DNA from: Methanofollis fontis
GTDB lineage: Archaea > Halobacteriota > Methanomicrobia > Methanomicrobiales > Methanofollaceae
Length of the DNA stretch: 64,000 nucleotides
Assembly (NCBI RefSeq): GCF_004297185.1
Contig: NZ_PGCL01000001.1
Coordinates: 124,001 to 188,000, forward strand
Direction of reading: 5' to 3'
The notes beneath the pieces were generated by a model, which saw only the letters and a list, made by a program, of their open reading frames with translations, was not told the origin of the DNA and did not search any database. Both the position numbers and the translations under genes were made by a program. Positions within the stretch are counted from its first letter, which is position 1. Every line of letters begins with the position of its first letter. This document shows positions 45,622 to 53,935 of this stretch, piece after piece.

Positions 45622-46911
45622 CTAGATCTCCTCCACCGCTTCGATCTGGTGGGGGGCGAGCAGCCGCGCCGCACGCCCGGCACCCTCCGCCCCCAGGGCA
45701 TAGACCTGCATCTCCATCCCCTGCCGCCGGGCCTCAAGGGCGATCTGGACCAGATGACTCGGGTCACCCCTGAACGTCGAGTAGAGGAGGACGGTCGCCG
45801 CACCTGAGGCGCGGATCGCCCGGCCCACGCCCTCCCTGAAGGGAAGCGGCGGGGCATTCCCGCTATATGCCGAGAGGATGCCGGAAAGACGCCGCCTGTA
45901 TTCCGGTGCCTCCCCCGGGGTCCGCTCGATGGCGCGGATCCGGGAGCGGGCAATCACCGGATCGAGATAGCGGTAGAGATGGACCGCCCGCTCCGTCGGC
46001 GTGATCCCGGAGAGCGCATCCAGGATCTCCTTCTCCGCGCTCCCGGACGGAAGGTAGGAGAGGATCTCCGCGCCCGAGACAATGAGGAGTGGACACGCCC
46101 CGAAACGGGTGAACGTCCCCTCCACCCCACCATTCACGGACATGGAATAGCGTGCGAACTCCTCTTTCCCGGGTGCATCGCGCCGGTCGGGGAGGTCGAC
46201 GATCACAAATGGTCTCCCGCCGCTTATCCCTTCGACCTCCCTGACGATCATCGTCCCGTACTTCGCCGAGAGTTTCCAGTCCACCATCTCGAGGGAATCG
46301 CCGACGATATACTCCCGGTAGCCCCTCGTCTCCTGTCCCCGCAGGATCCTGTTCTTGCCGCCCTCGATCTCACCGGAAACATCACCCCTGCCTGCGCCCG
46401 CCACCGGAATGCTCTCGGGCGTGATCCTGAGAGAGGGTGCCGAGAATCCCTCCCCCCGCAGAGTGAGACTCCCGGAGAAGAAGGGATCGTGCGCCCGGAC
46501 GACGAGACCGCCAAAGGAGGTATCGCCCGCCGCCATGAGGCGGAGCACCGACCGGAGCACCGTCTCACCCGGCGCCTGAAGGCGGGGGGGATCGACGTTT
46601 TCCACAATGGCAACAGGAGGGGCGATATCCTCAAACGTCACGGAAAGAGGGGTTCCGGGATCATGGGCGACCACGGACGCCACCCGGATGCGCGAACCCT
46701 GCCGTGCAATCCGCTTTCCGGTCGTCCTTTTCACCGTCACCGTGGGCAGGAGAAGGGCAAACTCCCGGTAAAAGGATCCGGCACGGTAGACCAGGAAAAG
46801 CGCGAGAACGCCGGCAGCCGCCATACCTGCAGTATCGTCAAACAGCAGGGCATATACGCCGAGGGAGACGGCGAGGACGGCGATCCCCTCTGCTGCCGGG
46901 CGGGGCCTCAC
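45622..46911 (-). CDS. DUF58 domain protein
   Basis: A 429-residue protein with two N-terminal membrane helices, a beta domain and the DUF58 core ETRGYREYIVGDSLEMVDWK followed by LSAKYGTMIVREVE at about residues 195-230. A von Willebrand A-like fold follows (FVIVDLPDRRD). DUF58 proteins accompany MoxR AAA ATPases, and that is the arrangement here. The start is GTG at 46911, three bases after the moxR stop, with GAGGTGTCC inside the moxR end. Function is unknown but a chaperone or metal-insertion role with MoxR is often proposed. Confidence 0.9.
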   Translation of the reverse strand: MRPRPAAEGIAVLAVSLGVYALLFDDTAGMAAAGVLALFLVYRAGSFYREFALLLPTVTVKRTTGKRIARQGSRIRVASVVAHDPGTPLSVTFEDIAPPVAIVENVDPPRLQAPGETVLRSVLRLMAAGDTSFGGLVVRAHDPFFSGSLTLRGEGFSAPSLRITPESIPVAGAGRGDVSGEIEGGKNRILRGQETRGYREYIVGDSLEMVDWKLSAKYGTMIVREVEGISGGRPFVIVDLPDRRDAPGKEEFARYSMSVNGGVEGTFTRFGACPLLIVSGAEILSYLPSGSAEKEILDALSGITPTERAVHLYRYLDPVIARSRIRAIERTPGEAPEYRRRLSGILSAYSGNAPPLPFREGVGRAIRASGAATVLLYSTFRGDPSHLVQIALEARRQGMEMQVYALGAEGAGRAARLLAPHQIEAVEEI

Positions 46912-46914
46912 GGT

Positions 46915-47883
46915 TCAGGACACCTCAACACTGTCAAGGATCTCCGCGATCACCGTATCGACCGAGACCTGCCCCAGGATCGCCTCACGCTCGAGGAGGA
47001 TGCGGTGACGGAGCACCGGTGAGGCGAGCGACTTGACATCGTCAGGTATGACATAGTCGCGGTGATCGATGGCGGCATGCACCTTTGCACCCCGCAACAG
47101 GGCAAGGGAGGCGCGGGAACTGGCGCCGAGGCGGACATCGGCATGCTCCCTTGTGGCGGCCACGATATCGGCGATATAGTGCATGACCGCATCATCACTG
47201 CGGATAGACCGCACCTCAGTGATCATCTGCCCGACGTCCTCGTTGGTGAGAAGGGGCGGTATGGATTCCTCGTAGTCCGTCCAGTTGAGACCGCCGGCAT
47301 TGTCCCGCCTGATAATCTCGAGTTCGTCTTCGACGCCGAGATGGGTGAGCGGTATGCTGTACATGAAGCGGTCACGCTGCGCCTCCACCAGGGAGAAGGT
47401 CCCCTCGAACTCATACGGGTTCTGCGTGGCGATCACAAAGAAGGGTTTGGGGAGGGGATAGGTGTTCCCATCGATTGTTGCCTGATGTTCACTCATCGAC
47501 TCGAGCAGGGCCGACTGGGTCTTCGGGGTCAGACGGTTGATCTCATCCACAAGCACAAAGTTCGAGAAGATCGGGCCTTTCTGGAGGACAAACTGACTCT
47601 CGTCTGCCACATAGATACGCACACCGATGATGTCTGCCGGCTGGACGTCCACCGCACCCTGTACCCGTTTGAACGAGTACGAGAGAAGTTTTGCCATGAT
47701 CTTCGAGACGGTGGTCTTCGCCGTGCCGGGTACACCCTCAATGAGCACTGCGCCTTCAGAGAGCAGACCGATGAAGATCAGTTCAATAAGGGGTCTGTTC
47801 CCGACCACAAACCGCTGCGTGGTCTCGACCACCTCCTCGTAGGTATCTGCTATGAAATCAATATCACACTCGTTCGCAACCAT
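46915..47883 (-). CDS. MoxR-family AAA+ ATPase
   Basis: A 322-residue AAA+ ATPase. Walker A is GVPGTAKTT, Walker B FVLVDEINR, sensor 1 VIATQNP, and the arginine-finger region QRDRFMYSIPL follows. The C-terminal helical lid is complete with GASSRASLALLRGAKVHAAI. MoxR proteins are remodelling ATPases working with DUF58 or VWA partners on membrane-linked targets. It is cytosolic. AGAAGGAA precedes the ATG, and the preceding DUF4350 gene ends six bases before its start. Confidence 0.95.
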   Translation of the reverse strand: MVANECDIDFIADTYEEVVETTQRFVVGNRPLIELIFIGLLSEGAVLIEGVPGTAKTTVSKIMAKLLSYSFKRVQGAVDVQPADIIGVRIYVADESQFVLQKGPIFSNFVLVDEINRLTPKTQSALLESMSEHQATIDGNTYPLPKPFFVIATQNPYEFEGTFSLVEAQRDRFMYSIPLTHLGVEDELEIIRRDNAGGLNWTDYEESIPPLLTNEDVGQMITEVRSIRSDDAVMHYIADIVAATREHADVRLGASSRASLALLRGAKVHAAIDHRDYVIPDDVKSLASPVLRHRILLEREAILGQVSVDTVIAEILDSVEVS

Positions 47884-47889
47884 TTCCTT

Positions 47890-48762
47890 CTACCTGTGTA
47901 TCCGTTTTCTGAAATAATATGCTGCCGCACCGATACAGAGCCCCGCACATACCACCTGGAGGAGCGGATAACCCTTCACCGTCCTGACGACCAGAGTCAG
48001 CGGTCCGTCGGTGGCGGTGCGGCTCCAGCCCGTGTCCACGAGCACGACCGGGCGGAGATCGAGGATATTCTCGATAAACCGGGTGTTGTCGGCACCGATC
48101 CCGTTCATTGAATTGAGAAAGATGCCGGGATCGCCGACCACGATCACCTCTCCGCCGCCCGAGAGGGCGGTGACGGCAACCGGGTACCGACCAACCGCCT
48201 CGGCCCCGTCGATCCGCCCGTTCCCGTTTTCGTCGATCCATGAGAGGAGGGACGTCTGGAGCAGCGTCTCACCGCCCGTCACGGCGGCGGGACGGTTGAA
48301 CAGCACCGCCGATACATTTGCAGTGGCGGTGTGGTTGCCCACCGGATACCCCCTGACGGCCGTATGGGTGTCATAGTCCGTGTCGACCGAGCTGAGATTG
48401 AGCCCGCCGATGGAGAGGGGCAGATCGAGCCCCTCCAGCAGGGCATTGCCGCTCCCGGTATCGTCACAGATGATGACCGTGGTGTTTCGTGAGAGAAAAT
48501 CACGGACGGCATTGATGCGGGCCGGTCCCGGTGGTCCCTCGGGAGCGATGACCAGCAGCACCGCATCATCATACCCGGCAAGAGCGGCGGGATCGACGAC
48601 CTCCTCTGCCCCCCGTTCCTCGAGAAGGGAAAAAAACACCGATGTGCCGTTCCACTGGATATTCGTGCGGCTGTAATCCTCATAGGTCGTGGCGAGATGG
48701 ACGCCGGCGCAACAGGCAACGATGAGCAGGATGACGGCGACCGCCACGGATTCTCGCCTCAT
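47890..48762 (-). CDS. DUF4350-type membrane protein
   Basis: The start is the ATG at 48762 (MRRESVAVAVILLIVACCAG) with GGAGG upstream; a longer in-frame reading overlaps the binding-protein gene. The 290-residue product has an N-terminal helix, a soluble domain with TSVFFSLLEERGAEEVVDP and VGDPGIFLN, and a C-terminal helix (LLQVVCAGLCIGAAAYYF). This two-helix layout fits DUF4350, which recurs beside MoxR and DUF58. A short calcium-loop-like stretch (DENGNGRIDGAEAVG) lies in the middle. Start and preceding stop overlap (ATGA). Confidence 0.85.
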   Translation of the reverse strand: MRRESVAVAVILLIVACCAGVHLATTYEDYSRTNIQWNGTSVFFSLLEERGAEEVVDPAALAGYDDAVLLVIAPEGPPGPARINAVRDFLSRNTTVIICDDTGSGNALLEGLDLPLSIGGLNLSSVDTDYDTHTAVRGYPVGNHTATANVSAVLFNRPAAVTGGETLLQTSLLSWIDENGNGRIDGAEAVGRYPVAVTALSGGGEVIVVGDPGIFLNSMNGIGADNTRFIENILDLRPVVLVDTGWSRTATDGPLTLVVRTVKGYPLLQVVCAGLCIGAAAYYFRKRIHR

Positions 48763-49931
48763 TGCGCCGCCTCCGGGAACACATACATACCGCTCCCACC
48801 CTCCAGACCGCAGAAGTCGCTGAAATACCGGGCCTGGAGATCTGCAGGATCGAGGGACCGGCAGCGCTCCGGGTACAGCCAGCGGGCAATATACTGGAGA
48901 CCGATGCCGAACTGAGGCCCCTCGACGACAGAGGAGTGGATCAGGTAGACCGCCCCGCTGTCGACCGCCGGAACGGTCGTCCATCCGGGTCTGAGCCCGA
49001 TCGCATTCCTGACCTCGATAAACCGCAGCGAGATCCGGTCACCAAACCCGCCGAACCGGCAGGGTTCATGCCCGACCATCTTGATCATCACACCGGGGGC
49101 GGCAGCAACGACCTCTCCGTCGGTGACCGGGCACCACCCGCTGTTCTCAGGCACCACAACGCCCCCGGCGGCAGACACAAGGTCACCAAGGGGGGTGCCC
49201 GCACCGGCAGCGGTATAGGCGGCGGCGTCCTCGGCATACACCTGTACACGCTCCTCCCCCCCCAGACCGGCAAGGCATGTTGCAACGGCAGACTCCTGTG
49301 CATCGATAAATGCGATCAGGTCATCGGCACCCTTTTCGCGCACGAAAAGGAGGCCGAGGGAATCGATTTCGTCACGGATGGTGCCGGGAGAGGTGCAGGA
49401 GAACCGCACGACCGGGACCCCGCATGCGGCTGCGGCGGCGGCAGCGGCATTGCCGCTGGCGTCGGCAGGGACGATGACAAGATCAGGGGCGATAGAGGCG
49501 ATCGTACCTTCATCAGGCCCTTCAAGGTCACCGACCGCCGGGCAGTTCGCCACACCGGGGAAATAGGACACCTCCATCAGGATCGGATCGGCCACACCGG
49601 ACACCATGGCCATCGGAACCCCGATCGCCCGCATCGTATCCAGCACAGTGGATGAGAAGACCACCACCGAACCCGGAGGACGCTCGAACACGACGCTCTG
49701 CCCCATGCCGTCGGTGCAGGTATGGGGGGCGCCGCCCCAGAACCGCAGCACATATGCGGCGTCCCGGAGATCATTTCTGTCAGGGCACTCCCCACTGCCG
49801 TTCCGGTAGGTGATATCAAGATAGGCGAAGGCGGCCGAGACAAACTCCCCCTCGGAGAGACGGTTGTTGCCGTCGGTATCACATGGAATGGCCGCCCATA
49901 CCGGTGCGGCGCAGAGAGAGACCAGAATCAC
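48759..49931 (-). CDS. TroA/BtuF-like solute-binding protein with N-terminal calcium-loop module
   Basis: A 390-residue product from GTG at 49931. An EF-hand/dockerin-like loop CDTDGNNRLSEGEF opens the mature protein, with a second possible half (PDRNDLRDAAYVLRFW). A TroA-like type III binding domain follows, resembling iron-siderophore or cobalamin binders (ERPPGSVVVFSSTVLDTMRA, SIAPDLVIVPAD). No ABC permease or ATPase is adjacent. From GTG the signal peptide is only about 13 residues. Reading the frame seven codons upstream gives a full signal peptide and an AGGAGG site at proper spacing, but the codon there is ATA. So the true start may be a rare codon, or the base may be in error. Confidence 0.82.
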   Translation of the reverse strand: MILVSLCAAPVWAAIPCDTDGNNRLSEGEFVSAAFAYLDITYRNGSGECPDRNDLRDAAYVLRFWGGAPHTCTDGMGQSVVFERPPGSVVVFSSTVLDTMRAIGVPMAMVSGVADPILMEVSYFPGVANCPAVGDLEGPDEGTIASIAPDLVIVPADASGNAAAAAAAACGVPVVRFSCTSPGTIRDEIDSLGLLFVREKGADDLIAFIDAQESAVATCLAGLGGEERVQVYAEDAAAYTAAGAGTPLGDLVSAAGGVVVPENSGWCPVTDGEVVAAAPGVMIKMVGHEPCRFGGFGDRISLRFIEVRNAIGLRPGWTTVPAVDSGAVYLIHSSVVEGPQFGIGLQYIARWLYPERCRSLDPADLQARYFSDFCGLEGGSGMYVFPEAAQ

Positions 49932-49948
49932 AAGATAAAGCGCTCTTA

Positions 49949-50446
49949 TTATCGATCCCTCCTCAGCAGCAGGGCAACGACCCCACAGGCCGCCAATGGG
50001 ACAAGCAGCGGACCGGCAGCGGCCCTGGCGGTCGTGTCTTTCGACGGCACCGTCACCATTCCTTCTCCATTCACGAATACCCAGGTCGGTTCGATCGCCC
50101 CCCCCTCACTGGAGATAAAGTCCTCCCAGACCCCTGTGATCATCCCTCCCCCCTTGCCGGATGCACGAATTCGGTAGTGGATGGCCGAATCTCCGATGAG
50201 CACAAACGACACCTGCCGACCCTCGACCGAGAGGCGACCGGGCGGATGGGTGGTGGAGACAAACTCAAACCCCTCAGGAAGGGTCTCGACGATTCCGCCG
50301 GTGTCGATGTCACCGGTATCGATGGAGACGACCACCTCCTCTCCACCTCCAGAAACACCAGAGATCGTCCGCTCGGGCGCGGCCATGACAGGAAGCGCCA
50401 GGGACACCAGAGCGATGAGGAGGAGGGAGAAGAGGCGGGGGTTCAT
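49949..50446 (-). CDS. Small anchored surface protein
   Basis: A 165-residue protein: signal peptide (LFSLLLIALVSLALPVMA), one beta domain (ETLPEGFEFVSTTHPPGRLS and VSFVLIGDSAIHYRIRASG) and a C-terminal helix (AGPLLVPLAACGVVALLL) with RRDR. This beta domain is common in methanogen surface and dockerin-bearing proteins. Its ATG overlaps the helicase stop (ATGA) and its 3' end carries the AGGAGG site for the next gene. Function unknown. Confidence 0.8.
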   Translation of the reverse strand: MNPRLFSLLLIALVSLALPVMAAPERTISGVSGGGEEVVVSIDTGDIDTGGIVETLPEGFEFVSTTHPPGRLSVEGRQVSFVLIGDSAIHYRIRASGKGGGMITGVWEDFISSEGGAIEPTWVFVNGEGMVTVPSKDTTARAAAGPLLVPLAACGVVALLLRRDR

Positions 50447-52596
50447 TTACTCATGGGTTGAGGCCCCGGCAGAGATATATTTTCTCCCGGTCCGGCGATC
50501 CCGCACGCCTGCAGCACGGTCACAAAATCATCAACACCGTCAACATCAGCCCTGATCATCCCCGAAAAAAGGTGCGGGGGGAGAAGCGTGCCGAACTTCC
50601 ATTCTTCAGCATCCAGGAGGGGAAGAACACCGGCGATCCGGGCGGGCGTCCATCCCTTCACCCTTCGGATGGCGTCACAGACCTCCAGTGCCGGATGGGG
50701 ACCGGTAATCCCAGATATCAACAGCCAGAGGTCACCGGAACGGATGCGCGGGCCGTCCCCCAGTTCGGTGCCGAGAACAGTGGCAAGGGTCCGGTTGAAC
50801 CGCCCCCCATGACATGAGAGGACGAACACCCCCTCGGGCCGCTCACTGACCACGAATCCATCCCCGGCGAAAGGATGGCCGATCTCCTCTGCGATCCCGC
50901 GGATCGCCGCGGATTCGGGCGGGGCCAGAGGGAGGGGGGAACACCCGGCGGCAAGGATCCGTCCGACCGATCCGGCGACAGAACGGCTCATGGGAGCACC
51001 CGAACCCGACCAGAAAGGACGGCGGTCTGAGGAACGCCGCCTTCCCCCTTCACCGACCACCGTGGCAATCCGGTGAGCGGGATCGAGGGAGATGATCCGC
51101 CATCGCCGCCCGCCGAGGGTGCAGACGGTGCCCGTGCCGCCGGCCACAAACCGCCCGTCGAGGCTGCCCGCCTCCTCGCCGTCCGGGGTGAGGGCCCGCC
51201 AGGACCCCCCGGCGGCAAAGATCGAGAGCAGGTCCCGACCACCCGATCGGGCGGGACCACGTTCTGCGGCGGGCCCGAGCATCAGAAACCCCCCGTCCTC
51301 CACAAGATACCCATCCTCAATCAGGGCGGCGAGAATGGCGTCGCAGTCCTCCCGGCGAAAACCAGAGAAGGGGGAGAGGGAGAGGAGGGAGGAGAGCAGG
51401 ACCTGCCGCCCGACCCGGCGCCGTCCCATGAGGAAGAGGAGGAGCTGCTGGACAAACACCGTGTATGGCAGAGAAGGCGGACGGAGTGGCTCAACCTCCC
51501 GCTGCATCGCCGCCTCGACGGTGGCCACGGCGACCATGAGATCGAGGTCGTTGTCAAGGACGAATGCCATGATCGCCGGGCCCCCCCGCCGCCCGGTCCG
51601 TCCGAGGCGCTGGAGAAACGAAGAGACCGATGGCGGCGGTCCGGCCTGGACAACAATATCGAGGCCGCCGATATCGATACCGAGCTCGAGGGTGCTCGTG
51701 CAGATCACGCAGGCCGGATCCGGTCCGGCAAGGGACTCCTCCGCCGCCTGCCGCACCCCTGGCGAGAGCGAGGAATGGTGGACGGTGAGGTGTTCGACCA
51801 GTCCGTCCATGGAGGCGCACAGTCCCTCGGCATCGCTCCTGCTTCCCACAAACACCAGGGCGTGTTTTCCCCGGACAAGATTGGCGACGGCGCGGGCCCG
51901 CCCCTCCCTTCCTGACACCGCGAAAGAGAACCGTTTTTTACCCGGCACCGGCGGAACAGCAACAAGCCGCCGTTTCCGTCCGGGGCCGGATAACCAGTCC
52001 AGCACCTCCCCGGGGTTGCCGATCGTGGCCGACAACCCGATCCGCCGGAGGGGGCGGGTGGCGATCATATCGAGACGGTCGCAGAGGCAGCGCATCTGCA
52101 CGCCCCGCTGATCGCCGGCAAAGGCGTGCACCTCATCGATCACCACATATCGGAGGCGCTCGAGATCACCTCGCAGCCTGTGGTCCTGGAGGATCACCTC
52201 CAGCGACTCCGGTGTCGTGACCAGGATATGCGGGGGGTCGCCCTCCCCCCAGGTCCGCTCCCCCTTCGGCACATCCCCGTGCCATTTCCCAACAGTGACG
52301 CCGGCCGGAACACAGATGGCCGAAATTCTCTCCTCCTGATCGTTAATCAGGGCTTTCAGCGGCGATATGCAGATGCAGCAGACCCCTGCAAGACCGCCCT
52401 TCAGAATGGCGTCAAGAACAGGGATAAGGGCCGCCTCGGTCTTCCCCCCGGCCGTACCGGCGACCACGAGCAGGTCGCCGCCCTCCGCCGCCGCCCGGAT
52501 CGTCTCCTCCTGAACGGGTCGGAGACCGTCCCATCCCAGGCGGTGGGCAAGCACCCCCTGCAGCGTCGGATGAAGCGATGCATAGAGGCTGTTCAC
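50443..52596 (-). CDS. Lhr-like DEAD/DEAH-box helicase
   Basis: A 717-residue superfamily 2 helicase. Motifs in order: RPVQEETI (Q motif), AGTAGGKTEAAL (Walker A), SPLKALINDQ (Ia), TTPESLEV (Ib), VIDEVHAF (II, DEVH), LSATIG (III), CTSTLELGIDIGG (V) and QRLGRTGRRGG (VI). The C-terminal half resembles the winged-helix and core regions of Lhr-type helicases, which act on DNA or RNA:DNA hybrids in repair. The start is GTG at 52596. It leads an operon of otherwise surface and MoxR-type genes, an odd pairing. Confidence 0.9.
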   Translation of the reverse strand: MNSLYASLHPTLQGVLAHRLGWDGLRPVQEETIRAAAEGGDLLVVAGTAGGKTEAALIPVLDAILKGGLAGVCCICISPLKALINDQEERISAICVPAGVTVGKWHGDVPKGERTWGEGDPPHILVTTPESLEVILQDHRLRGDLERLRYVVIDEVHAFAGDQRGVQMRCLCDRLDMIATRPLRRIGLSATIGNPGEVLDWLSGPGRKRRLVAVPPVPGKKRFSFAVSGREGRARAVANLVRGKHALVFVGSRSDAEGLCASMDGLVEHLTVHHSSLSPGVRQAAEESLAGPDPACVICTSTLELGIDIGGLDIVVQAGPPPSVSSFLQRLGRTGRRGGPAIMAFVLDNDLDLMVAVATVEAAMQREVEPLRPPSLPYTVFVQQLLLFLMGRRRVGRQVLLSSLLSLSPFSGFRREDCDAILAALIEDGYLVEDGGFLMLGPAAERGPARSGGRDLLSIFAAGGSWRALTPDGEEAGSLDGRFVAGGTGTVCTLGGRRWRIISLDPAHRIATVVGEGGRRRSSDRRPFWSGSGAPMSRSVAGSVGRILAAGCSPLPLAPPESAAIRGIAEEIGHPFAGDGFVVSERPEGVFVLSCHGGRFNRTLATVLGTELGDGPRIRSGDLWLLISGITGPHPALEVCDAIRRVKGWTPARIAGVLPLLDAEEWKFGTLLPPHLFSGMIRADVDGVDDFVTVLQACGIAGPGENISLPGPQPMSK

Positions 52597-52644
52597 AGAA
52601 CAAAGTTCGAGGCCCTCACATAACTATCTTCAGATTGTGCGAAA

Positions 52645-52658
52645 CCTATATATATGAT
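52645..52658. promoter_or_regulatory. Shared palindromic TATA box between divergent genes
   Basis: The sequence CTATATATATGATG is nearly symmetrical. On the plus strand it lies about 25 bases before the ATG at 52676, implying a leaderless message. On the minus strand it would start transcription near 52625, 30 bases before the helicase GTG. One TATA element appears to serve both directions. Confidence 0.5.
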
Positions 52659-52675
52659 GATTCTGAGGGATTGCC

Positions 52676-53038
52676 ATGCCTCTGACCTCGGAGGTGGCGC
52701 AGCCGATCGTCCCCGGGGCGGCGCCGCTCACCCGCCGCGAGATCATGGACCTCCTCCCCGAAGTGCCGGGATGGGATTTTAAAAATGGCCGTTTGAACCG
52801 GCAGTTCACCTTCGAATCTGTCAGTGAGGCCATCGCATTCATCAACGAGATCATTGCCCTCGGTTCTGAGAGCGCAGAGCACTATCCAGACATCTGTCTC
52901 TCCAACTACCGGCATGTGGAGGTCTCGTGGTATACCCACGCCTCCGGTGGACTCACCAGGACCGACCTGATTCTCGCCGCCCGCCTCAACAACCTGATAC
53001 AAAAAAACGGGATCATGAAGGCGAGCCAGACCGCCTGA
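52676..53038 (+). CDS. Pterin-4a-carbinolamine dehydratase-like protein
   Basis: A 120-residue protein with the family active-site pattern: SAEHYPDICLSNYRHVEVSW then THASGGLTRTDLILAARLN, where classical enzymes have EHHPD, Y, V and THxxGGLTxxD. The first His of the usual HH pair is replaced by Y's neighbour (EHYPD), leaving one His. The enzyme dehydrates 4a-hydroxypterins. Methanogens have no phenylalanine hydroxylase, so here it may act on methanopterin-type or molybdopterin metabolism (inference). The message appears leaderless. Confidence 0.88.
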   Translation: MPLTSEVAQPIVPGAAPLTRREIMDLLPEVPGWDFKNGRLNRQFTFESVSEAIAFINEIIALGSESAEHYPDICLSNYRHVEVSWYTHASGGLTRTDLILAARLNNLIQKNGIMKASQTA

Positions 53039-53052
53039 ACCACCGGGCAGAC

Positions 53053-53454
53053 CTAGTCATTGAGCCCGAACGCACGGGTTATTGATGCCCGCAACGCCTC
53101 TCGAGACAGTGCTCCGGTGACCCTCCCCACGGGCCGACCGTTCTGGAAGAAGACGAGGGTGGGGATCACCGATATCATGGAAGTCCGCGCCGTCTCCGGG
53201 CACTCATCGACGTTCACCTTGCAGAAGGCCACCCGACCAGCATATTCCACAGCAAGGGCCTCGACTTCGGGTGCAACACGCCGGCAGGGACCGCACCACT
53301 CCGCCCAGAAATCAACAACGAGCAGGGGGTGTTCTGCAAGCGCCCGCGCAAAGGTCAGGTCCGAGAGAGGGGGAACCCCGGCGCCCATCAGATTGAGACG
53401 GGCCTCCATCTCCTCACGTTTCTTTTTCCTGATAGAAGCGATCTCATCGTCCAT
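53053..53454 (-). CDS. Thioredoxin
   Basis: A 133-residue thioredoxin with an intact WCGPC active site (DFWAEWCGPCRRVAPEVE), the cis-proline region VIPTLVFFQNG and a closing helix. An N-terminal charged extension of about 28 residues (SIRKKKREEMEAR) precedes the fold, an uncommon feature. It reduces disulfides in the cytosol. It is convergent with the dehydratase gene and divergent from the initiator tRNA gene. Confidence 0.95.
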   Translation of the reverse strand: MDDEIASIRKKKREEMEARLNLMGAGVPPLSDLTFARALAEHPLLVVDFWAEWCGPCRRVAPEVEALAVEYAGRVAFCKVNVDECPETARTSMISVIPTLVFFQNGRPVGRVTGALSREALRASITRAFGLND

Positions 53455-53507
53455 GGATTGAAGTGAACCCCCGGGATTATCTATCTCTCGGCAGGAATAG
53501 AGACAAA

Positions 53508-53517
53508 CTATAAATAT
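53508..53517. promoter_or_regulatory. TATA box shared by initiator tRNA and thioredoxin
   Basis: CTATAAATAT on the plus strand is about 33 bases before the tRNA. Its complement ATATTTATAG is equally good for the thioredoxin gene, whose start would be near 53487. This is the second apparently bidirectional TATA box in the window. Confidence 0.5.
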
Positions 53518-53544
53518 GACGAATGAGAGATGTATATACTCCGA

Positions 53545-53619
53545 AGCGAGGTGGGGTAGTCAGGAAATCCCGACGGGCTCATAACCCGTAGATCGATGGT
53601 TCAAATCCATCCCTCGCTA
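53545..53619 (+). tRNA. Initiator tRNA-Met (CAT)
   Basis: Acceptor stem AGCGAGG/CCTCGCT with an A-T first pair, anticodon stem ACGGG/CCCGT with loop CTCATAA, and T arm GATGG-TTCAAAT-CCATC. The three consecutive G-C pairs next to the anticodon loop and the A1-T72 pair mark it as the initiator. CCA is not encoded. Confidence 0.93.
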
Positions 53620-53935
53620 CTCAGTCTTTTCTGGATCGCCTTCATCCGTGAGAATTGCCCCGGGCAGAGAACAGATCGATCGAGAGCCCCTGCCAGAAGG
53701 CACCGAAACGGGCAGTAAATCTATATCTCAATTTTTTCTCCCCTGGCGGGGAGAACCCCACATCATCAGAGGCGGACGCCAATACAGAAACATCAACGAG
53801 GCGACCCGTCACCGCTATCGTGATGCGGATGGAGGCACAGCAGAACCCGCCAACCAGGGACCGGTCCCGCCACCATCACACAGAAAAGAGAGGGCGGTCT
53901 CCCCCCTCAGAAGAGCAAGGCAACGCGCCTGTGCA
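53620..53935. other. 316-bp gap downstream of initiator tRNA
   Basis: No supported gene. A T-rich stretch (TCTTTTCTGG) directly after the tRNA may end its transcript. The rest shows no clear signal. Confidence 0.4.

Noticed and set aside
48160-48230. A dockerin in the DUF4350 protein (DENGNGRIDGAEAVG)
   Set aside because: Only one calcium-like loop is present and it lies mid-domain without the paired second helix-loop; noted but not called.
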